From IMG/VR virus record IMGVR_UViG_3300011115_000493, positions 1-38,234 of that record: DNA of 38,234 nt; one strand, written 5' to 3'. This DNA is from a virus. Position 1 is the first letter of the stretch. Each line of letters opens with the position of its first letter. Positions 29,140 to 38,157 of this stretch are shown piece after piece. A program made the position numbers and the translations under genes. Under the pieces are notes generated by a model, which searched no databases, was not told the DNA's origin, and saw nothing but the letters and a program-made list of their open reading frames with translations.

Positions 29140-30243
29140 TTAGATCGCATAGTAAGGAATTTTTACATTGACACTGTTTACATTGGCAATAATGTAGCCA
29201 GCAGGAATAAGCATCATGGTCGCTGAACTAAAAGTAGCGTTAGAAGCGGTATTAGAGGTATATCTAAAAGTGGTTACATTTTCTGTACCACTCGTAATAG
29301 TTACATTAGCTAAGGTAAGGTTTCCTAAGCTAGTAATCGTAGAACCTAGTGTAACTAGGGTATTCCCTAATGTAGCACTTGAATTAGCAAGAAAGCTGTT
29401 AGGAAAGGTTGCTGCTACGCTTTGAATATTAGCATTTTGAAAGGCTAAATTGCCTACTGTAGTAGCGGTGTTTCCAAGTCCTATGGTGGTATTGCCAATG
29501 GTGATATTGCCACTCGTAATGGCTGTATTGGCTACAGTAATGGCTACATTGGTAGCTGTTGTTATCCGACCTTTAGCATCGACAGTAACTTGAGAAACTG
29601 CGCTTGTATTGCCATACACACCTGCAACAACGCCACTAGTATTAAGTGTAGGATTTGGATAAGTCCCAGTAAGGTCACCGCCAGCAACGCCACTAGGAGT
29701 AACGCCAGAAATCGTAACATTAGCAACATTGGTTAATTGTCCTTGTGAATTAACGGTAATTTGAGCTACTTGCGTAGAATTACCATAAACACCTGAAGTA
29801 ACAGCCGTGTTTGCTATATTTAAAGTAACATTGGCTGCTAAATTACCACCACCAGATAAGCCTGTACCAGCAATAATGGTTCTAGTATTGGCTACTGCAC
29901 CTGTGACATTGGCTACTGGAATAGTAGTTGAGGCTGTAACGATATTAGAGCCATTGGCATACATATAACCAGTAAGACCAGTAACGGTAATATTGGCAAA
30001 GGATTCAGTGCTACCACCTAATACTTTTTCCCATGTTGAGCCATTAAAGATAGCCCAATCGCCCTCAGACCAGATATTAATGCCGTCTAAATTCGTTGTT
30101 CCTGCAACGGAAACAATATAGTAATTATTAGTCGTTCCAACGCTACTTGTTAAAGTAGGATTATTGGTCGCAGCGTTCCAAGTGCCTTGATAACTCAAGC
30201 CACCACTACTACCGCCACTAGCCGAAACGACTTTAAGAACCAT
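29140..30243 (-). CDS. Tail fibre protein with repetitive beta structure
   Basis: 367 residues, very rich in Asn, Thr, Val, Gly and Ser. The middle has [12 protein letters not shown] (190-201), a signature of many phage and bacterial fibre proteins, and [17 protein letters not shown]-type repeats. Residues 251-318 form a repeating GNTxxxLGNxxTxxGNL module, shared with the protein at 33432-34109. Likely a trimeric beta-helical receptor-binding fibre on the virion surface. The short C-terminal beta region may be the tip. Confidence 0.7.
   Translation of the reverse strand: MVLKVVSASGGSSGGLSYQGTWNAATNNPTLTSSVGTTNNYYIVSVAGTTNLDGINIWSEGDWAIFNGSTWEKVLGGSTESFANITVTGLTGYMYANGSNIVTASTTIPVANVTGAVANTRTIIAGTGLSGGGNLAANVTLNIANTAVTSGVYGNSTQVAQITVNSQGQLTNVANVTISGVTPSGVAGGDLTGTYPNPTLNTSGVVAGVYGNTSAVSQVTVDAKGRITTATNVAITVANTAITSGNITIGNTTIGLGNTATTVGNLAFQNANIQSVAATFPNSFLANSSATLGNTLVTLGSTITSLGNLTLANVTITSGTENVTTFRYTSNTASNATFSSATMMLIPAGYIIANVNSVNVKIPYYAI
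29290..29493 (-). repeat. Fibre module shared with 33816..34016
   Basis: Encodes a block with [16 protein letters not shown] that recurs nearly unchanged ([16 protein letters not shown]) in the protein at 33432-34109. The two copies are about 4.5 kb apart on the same strand, so they are potential sites of homologous exchange between fibre genes. Confidence 0.7.
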
Positions 30244-30274
30244 GATCTAAATTCCTATTTAATTACTATGACGG

Positions 30275-30601
30275 TCACACACCGTCACCTGGGGTGATAT
30301 AAACAACAGCAGTTGTAGTGCTGTAGCCTGTGAAATACGCATTAGGAGCAAATGTCAAAATCTCATCTGTACCTGCAAGTAATGGAAACGCTGGTTGAGA
30401 ACTGGTTACTTGTACCGCATAAGCAGTTGCATTAGCAGCGTCTACTCCATATCCTAAAAATACTGTAGTTGTACCTGCATTGATAATGCGATATTGATTA
30501 CCGCCTAAAGTGGTAGAACTGCATTGCACAGGAGTAGGCGGAGTAGATGCAGCCGTAAAAGTAACGGTGTTACCTGTTTTACAAAAGGCATTAATACCCA
30601 T
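30275..30601 (-). CDS. Virion-type small protein, paralogue of 20776..21126
   Basis: 108 residues, beta-rich with two cysteines. The core YRIINAGTTTVFLGYGVDAA, the aromatic FAPNAYFTGY and the ending VVYITPGDGV match the plan of the protein at 20776-21126. The ATG follows GGAG, which overlaps the stop of the upstream gene. Located within the fibre cluster, so a fibre-associated or decoration role is inferred. Confidence 0.65.
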   Translation of the reverse strand: MGINAFCKTGNTVTFTAASTPPTPVQCSSTTLGGNQYRIINAGTTTVFLGYGVDAANATAYAVQVTSSQPAFPLLAGTDEILTFAPNAYFTGYSTTTAVVYITPGDGV

Positions 30602-30602
30602 T

Positions 30603-30995
30603 TTATGCTCCTACAGGGGCTTCTACCCACGATAAAGTTGCTTCATCCCATACCCAAGGTCCGCCTGTAGTTGGCGCTGGTCCTGGAGGAGTTGGCGCTT
30701 CCCATAAGTAAGTAGCTGGATTCAAAACCCATGAAGGATAGGGTTGTGGGGCTGCAAAGCCTATACCATCCCATGAGTAGCCAATACCAGCATAGTTGTA
30801 ATTAAGCGGAGTGCCACCATCAGGAGTCATTGGCTCGGCAGGAGGGCTAGGTGCGTAATGCACATTTCCATAAGTGTTATACGAAGTTTGAACCCATAAA
30901 GTTGGATCTCCCAAAACTCCGCTATCAATAAATGTTTGATCGGCAACAATCACATCAGTGACTATCCCGTTTTCTACTTTTGCAAAATGTGCCAT
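30603..30995 (-). CDS. Fibre-region protein of the MAHFAK family
   Basis: 130 residues: MAHFAKVENGIVTDVIVAD, WVQTSYNTYGNVHYAP, NYAGIGYSWDGIGF, PYPSWVLNPATYLWEAP and a final WDEATLSWVE. This exact order of motifs is common in cyanophages and other aquatic phages, near tail fibre genes. Function unknown, possibly tail fibre assembly or tip. The length and Pro-rich middle are normal for the group. Confidence 0.75.
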   Translation of the reverse strand: MAHFAKVENGIVTDVIVADQTFIDSGVLGDPTLWVQTSYNTYGNVHYAPSPPAEPMTPDGGTPLNYNYAGIGYSWDGIGFAAPQPYPSWVLNPATYLWEAPTPPGPAPTTGGPWVWDEATLSWVEAPVGA

Positions 30996-31004
30996 ATTTG
31001 TTCC

Positions 31005-33431
31005 TTAAAAAGTAATCGTTCCAGACGAATTAAAAGTGTAAATGTAGTTTCCGCCAGATGTAGTAAATGTGGGCGATCCTGTAGTTGCTGAAGCGGGTCT
31101 ATAAGCAGTTGAATAACTAAATATAATAATTCCTGAACCGCCAGAACCGCCAGTTTGTGATCCCGCAGAACCGCCTCCACCACCGCCAAGATTAACAGTA
31201 CCATTTGTTCCTGCACCATTAGTACTTCCAGCTCCACCGCCACCAGAACCACCATTTCCTCCTGCAAGAGAAGAAGGAGAACCACCACCACCTCCGCCAC
31301 CAGCATAGGTTACAGATGAACCGCTTATAGATGATGCTGTTCCTGCGCCTCCATTGCCACCAGCAACAGAAGAAGCATTACTACCCACAGCGCCAGCGCC
31401 ACCACCTCCACCACCAGAGGTATATGTTACGCCATCAGTAGATCCTGTACCTCCAGCATTACCTTGTCCAGAAGTTGCTGTACCACCAGCAGTTTGTCCA
31501 CCCGAACCACCGCCACCAGAACCGCCAGATCCCGCAGAAACTGATTGTGGACCTGATGCTCCTCTACCTCCACCAACAGAAGCTGTTACTCCTGTAATTG
31601 ATGAATTTGATCCACCTGTTGCAGTAGGAGTGCCACTTGTTCCACCAGTTCCACCAGCACCAATGGTTACGGTATAAGATGTTCCTGAAGTGATAGTAAG
31701 TGTTCCAGTTAAAAGACCCCCTGCACCACCAGCACCAGATTGGTTATAAGACGCACCACCACCTCCAGCAACTTGTAAGTAAGTAGCGCTTGGAGCAATA
31801 GTTCCAATTAGGCTTCCACTACTGGTAAACGAATGTATGGTATTTCCACTAGATGTAGTTACAGTACCGCCAGTAAATCTTTGGCTACCAGCGTATGAAA
31901 TGATTACTATGCCTGAACCGCCATCACCGTTGTAAGTAGTAAATGCTCCACCACCGCCACCTCCAGTATTAGTTGTACCGTTAGTAGCGGTTGCTAATGC
32001 ACCATTACCACCACCGCCAGTACCGCCAGAACCTGAGCTAACTCCTCCTCCACCGCCACCGCCACCAGCGTAATAAACTGAAGAACCTGATAGTGAAGAA
32101 GTTAAACCTATACCACCATTTGAACCAGCTTCGTTAGCTGAGTTTGCAGCAGCAGCACCAGCACCACCGCCTCCAGCACCGTTGTAAGTTCCTGTTCCTA
32201 CTGCGCTACCTCCAGCATTACCTTGACCAGAAGTTCCAGCACCACCAGTTCCCACATTACCGCCAGCATAAGCACCACCACCTCCTGAACCACCAGAACT
32301 AGCTGCTGCACTATAGCTAGTGCGCCCACCACCAATTGCTGTTGTTGTCACTATACTAAAACTTGAATTAGCACCACTTGATTGGCTAGCTCCACCAGCA
32401 CCAACAACAACGGTATAGGTAGAATTAGTATCAAGAGTAGTAGTAGAAGCAAGTAGTCCACCTGCACCACCTCCGCCTCCAGTACCTGCTCCGCCACCAG
32501 CAACAATTAAATAGCTTGCAGATAAAGAGCTAATAGGACTAAGGACACCACTAGAAGTGAATGTATGGATAGTGTTGCCACCGCTTGATGTGACTGTGCC
32601 ACCACCAAATTGTTGTGCGCCTGTGTAAGAGATGATGACAATGCCTGAGCCACCATTAGCTCCATTTGCACTTACACCAGCACTTGCACCACCACCACCA
32701 CCTAAATTGGCTGTTCCAGCAGTTCCAGCTATTTGATTGCCTCCAGCACCACCGCCTCCATTACCACCAGAACCAGGAGTACCACCAGCTTGTTGAACAG
32801 AACCACCTCCACCACCAGCATAAAAGGTGCTTGTTCCTGAAATAGAAGATGCAACACCAACACCACCGTTACCAGCTACAGAACTAGATTGAGCAGCTTG
32901 ACCTACAGCGCCAGCGCCACCACCACCGCCACCTGGATAATTACCACTTGAATAAACTGCAGTACCACCAGCATAACCTTGATTAGCCGTTCCAGTTCCG
33001 TTTGCTTGACTATTCGCTGCGCCACCACCGCCAGAACCACCATTACCAGCAGGATTTGTTGGATTAGATGAAGCTCCAACACCGCCTCCAGTAGATGTAA
33101 CAGTTGTTAATCCTGTTCCAGATATAGATGAGTCAGAACCGTTAGTACCACCTGCTCCTGAACCGCCTGTTTTTCCAGTGCCACCTGCGCCAATGGTTAT
33201 TGTATAAGAAGTTGTTAAAGAAAGACTTAATGCTGATTCAGCAGAACCTCCACCGCCAGATGTTCCAGCAGAAGTTCTGTATCCGCCAGCACCACCACCC
33301 CCACCTGAAGCATAAGTACCACCTCCACCGCCACCAGCAACAACTAGGTAACTAGCAGTAACACCAGCACTACCAGAGCTAAAGCCAAAGGCTGCTAGGG
33401 CTGCTGCACCGATTTTAGATAAGCGAGGCAT
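31005..33431 (-). CDS. Giant glycine-rich tail adhesin with three tandem modules
   Basis: 808 residues with very high Gly content. An N-terminal 25 residues (LSKIGAAALAAFGFSSGSAG) precede three tandem modules at about 26-304, 305-548 and 549-808. Each opens with ASYLVVAGGG-like sequence, has TSYTITIGAGG, poly-Gly stretches and YAGGGGGG, and closes with GGSGIVIISY; the first two are followed by GGTVTSSGGNTIHTFTSSG. Glycine-rich sandwich domains form host-recognition tips of phage fibres such as the T-even adhesin. I infer a receptor-binding role. Module number may vary by recombination. Confidence 0.8.
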   Translation of the reverse strand: MPRLSKIGAAALAAFGFSSGSAGVTASYLVVAGGGGGGTYASGGGGGAGGYRTSAGTSGGGGSAESALSLSLTTSYTITIGAGGTGKTGGSGAGGTNGSDSSISGTGLTTVTSTGGGVGASSNPTNPAGNGGSGGGGAANSQANGTGTANQGYAGGTAVYSSGNYPGGGGGGAGAVGQAAQSSSVAGNGGVGVASSISGTSTFYAGGGGGSVQQAGGTPGSGGNGGGGAGGNQIAGTAGTANLGGGGGASAGVSANGANGGSGIVIISYTGAQQFGGGTVTSSGGNTIHTFTSSGVLSPISSLSASYLIVAGGGAGTGGGGGAGGLLASTTTLDTNSTYTVVVGAGGASQSSGANSSFSIVTTTAIGGGRTSYSAAASSGGSGGGGAYAGGNVGTGGAGTSGQGNAGGSAVGTGTYNGAGGGGAGAAAANSANEAGSNGGIGLTSSLSGSSVYYAGGGGGGGGVSSGSGGTGGGGNGALATATNGTTNTGGGGGGAFTTYNGDGGSGIVIISYAGSQRFTGGTVTTSSGNTIHSFTSSGSLIGTIAPSATYLQVAGGGGASYNQSGAGGAGGLLTGTLTITSGTSYTVTIGAGGTGGTSGTPTATGGSNSSITGVTASVGGGRGASGPQSVSAGSGGSGGGGSGGQTAGGTATSGQGNAGGTGSTDGVTYTSGGGGGGAGAVGSNASSVAGGNGGAGTASSISGSSVTYAGGGGGGGSPSSLAGGNGGSGGGGAGSTNGAGTNGTVNLGGGGGGSAGSQTGGSGGSGIIIFSYSTAYRPASATTGSPTFTTSGGNYIYTFNSSGTITF
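31008..33356 (-). repeat. Three tandem coding repeats of about 0.74-0.84 kb
   Basis: The modules of the glycine-rich adhesin correspond to DNA blocks starting near 33356, 32519 and 31787 and reading leftward. Their boundary codons are strongly alike, so unequal recombination could add or remove modules. Confidence 0.7.
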
Positions 33432-34109
33432 TTATGCGAACTTTGTTTGGGAGGCTAAGATTGTGTAAGTATTTGCTGCACTTTTCATAACAACATAAAC
33501 ATAAGTATCTGTTGAGTTGGCATTTCCACTAGTGGGCGCTGTTCCGCCTTGCCATTTAGGAGTAACCGTGCTGCCGTCAACTTGTACAAGACTGTTGTAA
33601 TAAGCTGTAGCGCCTTGAGCAGTGACTAAACTTGCTGAAACAGACACATTGGCTGGCACTGCATTATTAAAGGTTGTACCTGCATTTCCACGGAAATTAA
33701 CCGTAAAGTTACCAGTAGCATTAGCTGTGCAATAGACCACCACATTAGACAAAATATCAATGTTGATTGTGGCGTTTGCTGCTGTAGCTGTGATGTTTGC
33801 TGGCTCTTGAATATTCTCAATCGTAGCGTTGTTTAGCGCTAAATTACCAACAGAGGTAGTAGCACTTCCTAGCGTTAAAGTCGCATTACCTAAAGTCGCT
33901 GTGCTATTGGCTAAAAAGCTATTTGGAAAAGTAGTCGCAACACTGGTAATTAAGACATTACCTAGGCTTAAATTACCAACAGTCGTAGTGGTATTGCCAA
34001 GCCCAATGGCTGCGTTACCTAGCGTTGCTGTAGTATTAAAGTCTGCATCTAAATTAGATAATGGTATTGCCGTAGTAGCATTACCAAATGTATAGGGAAC
34101 TCCAGCCAT
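33432..34109 (-). CDS. Fibre or fibre-connector protein
   Basis: 225 residues. Residues 32-98 are the GNxxxxLGNxxTxVGNL module with [16 protein letters not shown], shared with the fibre at 29140-30243. The C-terminal half (NVVVYCTANATGNFTVNFRG and onward) is a compact beta domain, similar to those at the end of phage fibre and neck proteins. It lies directly after the hub gene, so it may attach the fibres. The stop overlaps nothing; the next gene starts 1 base later. Confidence 0.65.
   Translation of the reverse strand: MAGVPYTFGNATTAIPLSNLDADFNTTATLGNAAIGLGNTTTTVGNLSLGNVLITSVATTFPNSFLANSTATLGNATLTLGSATTSVGNLALNNATIENIQEPANITATAANATINIDILSNVVVYCTANATGNFTVNFRGNAGTTFNNAVPANVSVSASLVTAQGATAYYNSLVQVDGSTVTPKWQGGTAPTSGNANSTDTYVYVVMKSAANTYTILASQTKFA
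33816..34016 (-). repeat. Fibre module shared with 29290..29493
   Basis: Second copy of the GNxxxxLGN / [10 protein letters not shown] module. The encoded residues (32-98) align without gaps with those of the other fibre over most of the block, indicating duplication or exchange. Confidence 0.7.
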
Positions 34110-34110
34110 T

Positions 34111-36099
34111 TTAGAACCTCACTCTCAATTCATGTTCAAATTCGTATGTGTTAACAACAAATCCAGCCGAGTTGGAAGTTTGGGTTAACCCTAAGTATTT
34201 TCCCCATTGCATAGCATCTGACTTATACAAGGTATAACCAGTTCCACCTAACCAAGATATTACTGTAGAACTACTATTTGTCCAAGAAATAGTTTGATTG
34301 GAATTATTGATCCAAGTAATAAAGTTTTGTAAGGTATAGACAGGGCTAGAACCATTTTCAGAATCTATGGTGACATCTAAAACAGCGCCTTGCGTAAGTG
34401 TTGCTTCAATACCAAATTTTAAAGCCTGTTTAGTACGGATTGGATCAGTCAAAGGCAATAAAGCGGTTTGGATTCGACTGGTAATGGCTTCTGTGGTGTT
34501 GTCATATAGTTTATGCAAAGCATTATTAGACACCCCGTAAAGACTAATTTTTCCATTATAAGGAACCGTTGTAATGTACTTTAAATCATTATCTTGGCTA
34601 GTTAAAAACCAGCGTTTTTCAAAGAAAACGGCTTGAATATAACGGTAGCTATCGGTAAATATATTGTCGTAATAACGGAAATTAAAGGCAGCGCATAGAA
34701 TATTATTGATAAGAACCTGACCTGCATAAATTGGGCTATTAAAGTCAATATTAGGAATTAAGCCGTCTAAACTATCGGAGAGTTTAGAAGTGGTAGAACC
34801 AACAAGGGCGTAAACCCCATAATCGTTCATAAATAGCACAGATCTAAAGTACGGGAATATGGCGTACGAACGCTTAGAACCCACAGAAGCGCTGACATTG
34901 GTATTGGTAAATAAAGTCGTACCAGCCGTGGTGACCCGAACATCAGAAAACACATTGATCGAGTCGTCACCAAAAACATACAAAAAGTTATTAGCAGCGA
35001 CAATTTGCTCAATATTGCCATGTAGGGTTGAGTCCGTAATGACAATTGTGCCAGCCGATACGCTTGTAAAATCGCTATAAGAACCCGCAGCAGAGTAAGC
35101 TACTGAGCGCCCAAAGGCTACCCAGACCCTGCCAGAAAATGAGGAAACTCCCACATTAGGCTCGTTATTGATAACGGGAACTAAATTAGCGCCAGAGCCA
35201 CCAGCCGAGATCGTGGCAGTAATATTGGCATTATTGGTATAGTTTTGACCGTAATTGGTCATTACCACTACGGAAACCGCATTGTTACGAATAATGGCAG
35301 TACCTGCTGCACCCGTGCCACCACCACCGCTAAAGGTAACAGGCGTTGTGCCATTGGTATAACCTGAGCCACCATTGACTACCGCAGTAGCCACCGTACC
35401 CTGTCTAAAAGTTAAAATCTCTGCAATAGCGCTGGCATTAGAGCCACCGCCACCAGCAAAGGTTACGGTAAGGTTACTGGCGTTGGTATAGCCTGATCCT
35501 GCATTAGTTAAAGTCACATAAGTAACAGCATTGCCAGTAACAGCGCAAACTGCTTCAGCCCGAACACCACCAACTTCATCTGGTCCTGAAATGGTTACGG
35601 AAGGAGCCGTATTGTAGCCAGAACCATAGTTAACCATTGCCACTAAACCAACTGAGCCAATAGTAGTGGTGTTGTTACCATCCCATTGGTATAAACCCTT
35701 AGACTGATCTAATATCAAAATATGGTCATTGTTATATTGGCTAACTTGGATGCCAGCATTGGAAAAAGTATTGGCTATAGCAACAGTACCTTTAGTGCTG
35801 GTTGTTACATTGTAATATTCGGCTGAACCGTCTGATAAAAAAGCTAAAACATAGTCTGTAATGTTTAGGCTGGCAGAAGCAAAATGCGTAACGGTATTAG
35901 AAAAAACTACGGAATTGTTGCTGGAATCTCGAACTGCAGCTTGGGTTGGTACAATTTTTAAATTGCCAAAACCAACAGGTTGGGCATTTTCTAGCCAAGA
36001 AAACTCATCCTCACCAATGGCAGTTCGGTTTGCTTTGGTATTAAGCCCTTTAAATTGCTTAATAACCTGATAAGACTTTTTCTGTTCTGCCGAAGCCAT
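34111..36099 (-). CDS. Tail hub / DNA-stabilisation protein (P22 gp10-like), with inserted repeats
   Basis: 662 residues. The N-terminus (QVIKQFKGLNTKANRTAIGE, then ENAQPVGFGNLKIVP) has the plan of podovirus stabilisation or hub proteins, in which a short arm leads into a beta-propeller. Later VYALVGSTTSKLSDSLDG and WGKYLGLTQTSN fit propeller blades. Four about 40-residue repeats with NxGSGYTNxxxVTxSGGGG character (about 152-310) are inserted within it; they look like surface-exposed beta units. It plugs the portal channel and carries the tail tip. Homology is inferred from layout, not searched. Confidence 0.65.
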   Translation of the reverse strand: MASAEQKKSYQVIKQFKGLNTKANRTAIGEDEFSWLENAQPVGFGNLKIVPTQAAVRDSSNNSVVFSNTVTHFASASLNITDYVLAFLSDGSAEYYNVTTSTKGTVAIANTFSNAGIQVSQYNNDHILILDQSKGLYQWDGNNTTTIGSVGLVAMVNYGSGYNTAPSVTISGPDEVGGVRAEAVCAVTGNAVTYVTLTNAGSGYTNASNLTVTFAGGGGSNASAIAEILTFRQGTVATAVVNGGSGYTNGTTPVTFSGGGGTGAAGTAIIRNNAVSVVVMTNYGQNYTNNANITATISAGGSGANLVPVINNEPNVGVSSFSGRVWVAFGRSVAYSAAGSYSDFTSVSAGTIVITDSTLHGNIEQIVAANNFLYVFGDDSINVFSDVRVTTAGTTLFTNTNVSASVGSKRSYAIFPYFRSVLFMNDYGVYALVGSTTSKLSDSLDGLIPNIDFNSPIYAGQVLINNILCAAFNFRYYDNIFTDSYRYIQAVFFEKRWFLTSQDNDLKYITTVPYNGKISLYGVSNNALHKLYDNTTEAITSRIQTALLPLTDPIRTKQALKFGIEATLTQGAVLDVTIDSENGSSPVYTLQNFITWINNSNQTISWTNSSSTVISWLGGTGYTLYKSDAMQWGKYLGLTQTSNSAGFVVNTYEFEHELRVRF

Positions 36100-36105
36100 G
36101 ATAAA

Positions 36106-36975
36106 TTAAGGTGTATTAAATGCGGTTGGAATCCTGCGAGTAAAGGTGCTATTCAAAATTGAATTAGCTTGTTTTAGATACTCTTGTTTAAAAATTTCTG
36201 ATTCGCCATAACTTTGCTCATAAAACTTAGCAAGGTAGGCTGCATAAAACTTTACCGCAGAAGTATAAGGGTCTGCAATGGGGTCAACTGCTGTGGGCGC
36301 TGTTTGCACTAAGGCAGTTGGCAAAATAACCGTATCTAGTTCAATTTGATAGACTTGATCTGGGGCAGGACCGAAATAAATATTGCCTTGTCCATAAATA
36401 CTAAAAACAATAGGTCGGCTGACATTGTTTTGCCAAATCCGCATGGTGGAATTAAAGTTAGACCAAGCCATATAATCCATAGGAATACGAGAGTTACCCC
36501 AATACAGATTAATGTTGACAATGTCTAAAGTAGTTAAACCCTCTGGCAAAGCCTCGTAATAAATATTCTCAGTATTACCAACATACTGCAAGGTAGCTGT
36601 ACCGTCAGCAAAAGCAGTGCTTGGCGGGTAATTGTAGCCACTAGCAGGATAAGCAGGTGGAGTAGAACTTGAAGTTCCACCTGTAATGTATTGATATATA
36701 TAGATATTGCTATAAACAAAAGTATTGGCAACAACAACAGTATCCGCTACCCAAGGTGTAGGGTTAGCAGGTGTTGCACCATTAATGGTATTGCCAGCAG
36801 GTACTGCGCAAGGAACTTGAGTTACTTGAATTGTTCTAAGACACCCTGTATCACGGACAACTCGTTCCCGTGCAGAGTTAATGTAATCAGTTAACTGTGA
36901 TGTGCTGTAAAAGTTAGCGTTTGCATCATGCAGTAATCTCTGCACTTCAGTAATGTAGGAATTAAGCGTAGCCAT
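36106..36975 (-). CDS. Head-to-tail adaptor protein candidate
   Basis: 289 residues. The N-terminal helices (LNSYITEVQRLLHDANANFY, then LTDYINSARERVVRDTGCLR) and the C-terminal helix (YTSAVKFYAAYLAKFYEQSY) flank a beta-rich insert. Such proteins bind under the portal in podoviruses (the P22 gp4 group). It lies just upstream of the hub protein in transcription order, as expected. No muramidase motif seen. Confidence 0.6.
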   Translation of the reverse strand: MATLNSYITEVQRLLHDANANFYSTSQLTDYINSARERVVRDTGCLRTIQVTQVPCAVPAGNTINGATPANPTPWVADTVVVANTFVYSNIYIYQYITGGTSSSTPPAYPASGYNYPPSTAFADGTATLQYVGNTENIYYEALPEGLTTLDIVNINLYWGNSRIPMDYMAWSNFNSTMRIWQNNVSRPIVFSIYGQGNIYFGPAPDQVYQIELDTVILPTALVQTAPTAVDPIADPYTSAVKFYAAYLAKFYEQSYGESEIFKQEYLKQANSILNSTFTRRIPTAFNTP

Positions 36976-36992
36976 AGTTTAGTATCCATAGT

Positions 36993-37331
36993 TCATGCTA
37001 CAGCCTGTAGGACTTTTCCCCCACCCCTCTTTGAAGAAGGGAGAGGTACTCTTTCCACCAACGGGGATAACGATTGGTTCTTTTTTGGCGGTTCAGTAGA
37101 TAGCTCCCATTTAGACAAGATTTCAAAACCCGTATCTAAATCATTGGAAGTTTTTATCCATCCTAACCGTGCCAAGTAAACTTCCTTGTTTTCTTCTTTG
37201 TAACCAAAAATATGCTTGGCAGTTTCAATTGGAATTTCAACAGTTGTGCCAGGCAAAAAATCATAAACCACTCCAGCAAAACCATCTTTCAATGGTTTGT
37301 CGGAATGGTTGGTTACAAATATACTAGACAT
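36993..37331 (-). CDS. Small virion-region protein with REP-like C-terminal extension
   Basis: 112 residues. Residues 1-75 form a compact domain (MSSIFVTNHSDKPLKDGFAG, FLPGTTVEIPIETAKHIFGY, RLGWI) that I have seen in other phage head-tail regions, function unknown. The last 30 residues (SLSPLVERVPLPSSKRGGGK) are encoded by a G/C-rich inverted repeat near 37017-37050 and look unrelated to the rest. The stop lies 17 bases before the adaptor start. Confidence 0.6.
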   Translation of the reverse strand: MSSIFVTNHSDKPLKDGFAGVVYDFLPGTTVEIPIETAKHIFGYKEENKEVYLARLGWIKTSNDLDTGFEILSKWELSTEPPKKNQSLSPLVERVPLPSSKRGGGKVLQAVA

Positions 37332-37792
37332 TAGAAGCTAATTACATCACCAAAAACACTAATGTTGACGGTGTTGGTATTTCCTGAAGCGGTGTTCACT
37401 TTAACAAACAATGTTGAAGTTGTAGATCCAGAAATAGCCGTATTAGCACCATAAGCGCCAGTAATCGGAATATCAAGATAACGACCTGCTGCTGACAGTA
37501 CAGTTAAAACAGTATTTGCAGTAATCAAATTAGCATCATTACCATCAGAGCTAGTATAGATTCCTACATTTCCTGAAGCAACTGAACCAACTGGGCTAGT
37601 AATTGTAATTTTTCTTACAATAATTGAACCCGAATTGGAAACTGCCCCACCATTGGTTAGACCACCAGTTGCAAGTGACAAGTTAGCTACCGCATTACCT
37701 GTTGCAGATAAAGATACAGTGCTAACAAAAGCAACTTTTACATTACCAAAACTATCAATGCGTAGATTATCTACCGAATTGGGGTTAGCCAT
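37331..37792 (-). CDS. Beta-rich structural protein candidate
   Basis: 153 residues, dominated by Ser, Thr, Ala, Gly, Val and Asn, with alternating patterns (IIVRKITITSPVGSVASGNV and later NTNTVNISVFGDVISF) typical of phage decoration or tail beta-barrels. Starts with MANPNSVDNLRIDSFGNVKV. Position two genes after the capsid suggests a head decoration or vertex protein. The stop overlaps the next start by 3 bases. Confidence 0.6.
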   Translation of the reverse strand: MANPNSVDNLRIDSFGNVKVAFVSTVSLSATGNAVANLSLATGGLTNGGAVSNSGSIIVRKITITSPVGSVASGNVGIYTSSDGNDANLITANTVLTVLSAAGRYLDIPITGAYGANTAISGSTTSTLFVKVNTASGNTNTVNISVFGDVISF

Positions 37793-37803
37793 TATCTTTC
37801 CCC

Positions 37804-38145
37804 TTAACTAGCAAAGGTACTTGAAACTGCTTGACCGCCATTGACAGTAATCAATTGCACTGAAGTATTGGTAGTTGCCAAAAATTGCACATTAATACCG
37901 TCAGAGATAATAACGCCACCAGAGTTAATGGGGTATACATTTGAGAATGTAGCCACATTAGAAGTAGCGTTGTAATTCGATACAGCTTGAATTACCACAT
38001 TGGCGGTTGCAAATGCCATGTAAGTACCAGCAGGAACCACATTACCAGCCGTAGTGACGGTAATGTTAGAAACTGATTGGTAATACGCTGCGGCAGTATT
38101 TGCATAAGTGCCTGTTACTAAAATCTTATTTAGACCGAGTGCCAT
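37804..38145 (-). CDS. Small beta-rich structural protein directly after the capsid gene
   Basis: 113 residues with Ala/Thr/Val/Asn-rich beta sequence (ITVTTAGNVVPAGTYMAFAT, NVVIQAVSNYN). The ATG at 38145 follows AAGGAG, placed just behind the capsid stop. Small proteins made right after the coat are often capsid decoration proteins, and this is the inferred role. No family recognised. Confidence 0.6.
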   Translation of the reverse strand: MALGLNKILVTGTYANTAAAYYQSVSNITVTTAGNVVPAGTYMAFATANVVIQAVSNYNATSNVATFSNVYPINSGGVIISDGINVQFLATTNTSVQLITVNGGQAVSSTFAS

Positions 38146-38157
38146 GACTAGTTCTCC

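Noticed and set aside
31354-31677. Long proline-rich frame on the plus strand inside the adhesin gene
   Set aside because: It is the complement of glycine codons (GGN read as CCN) and has no start signal.
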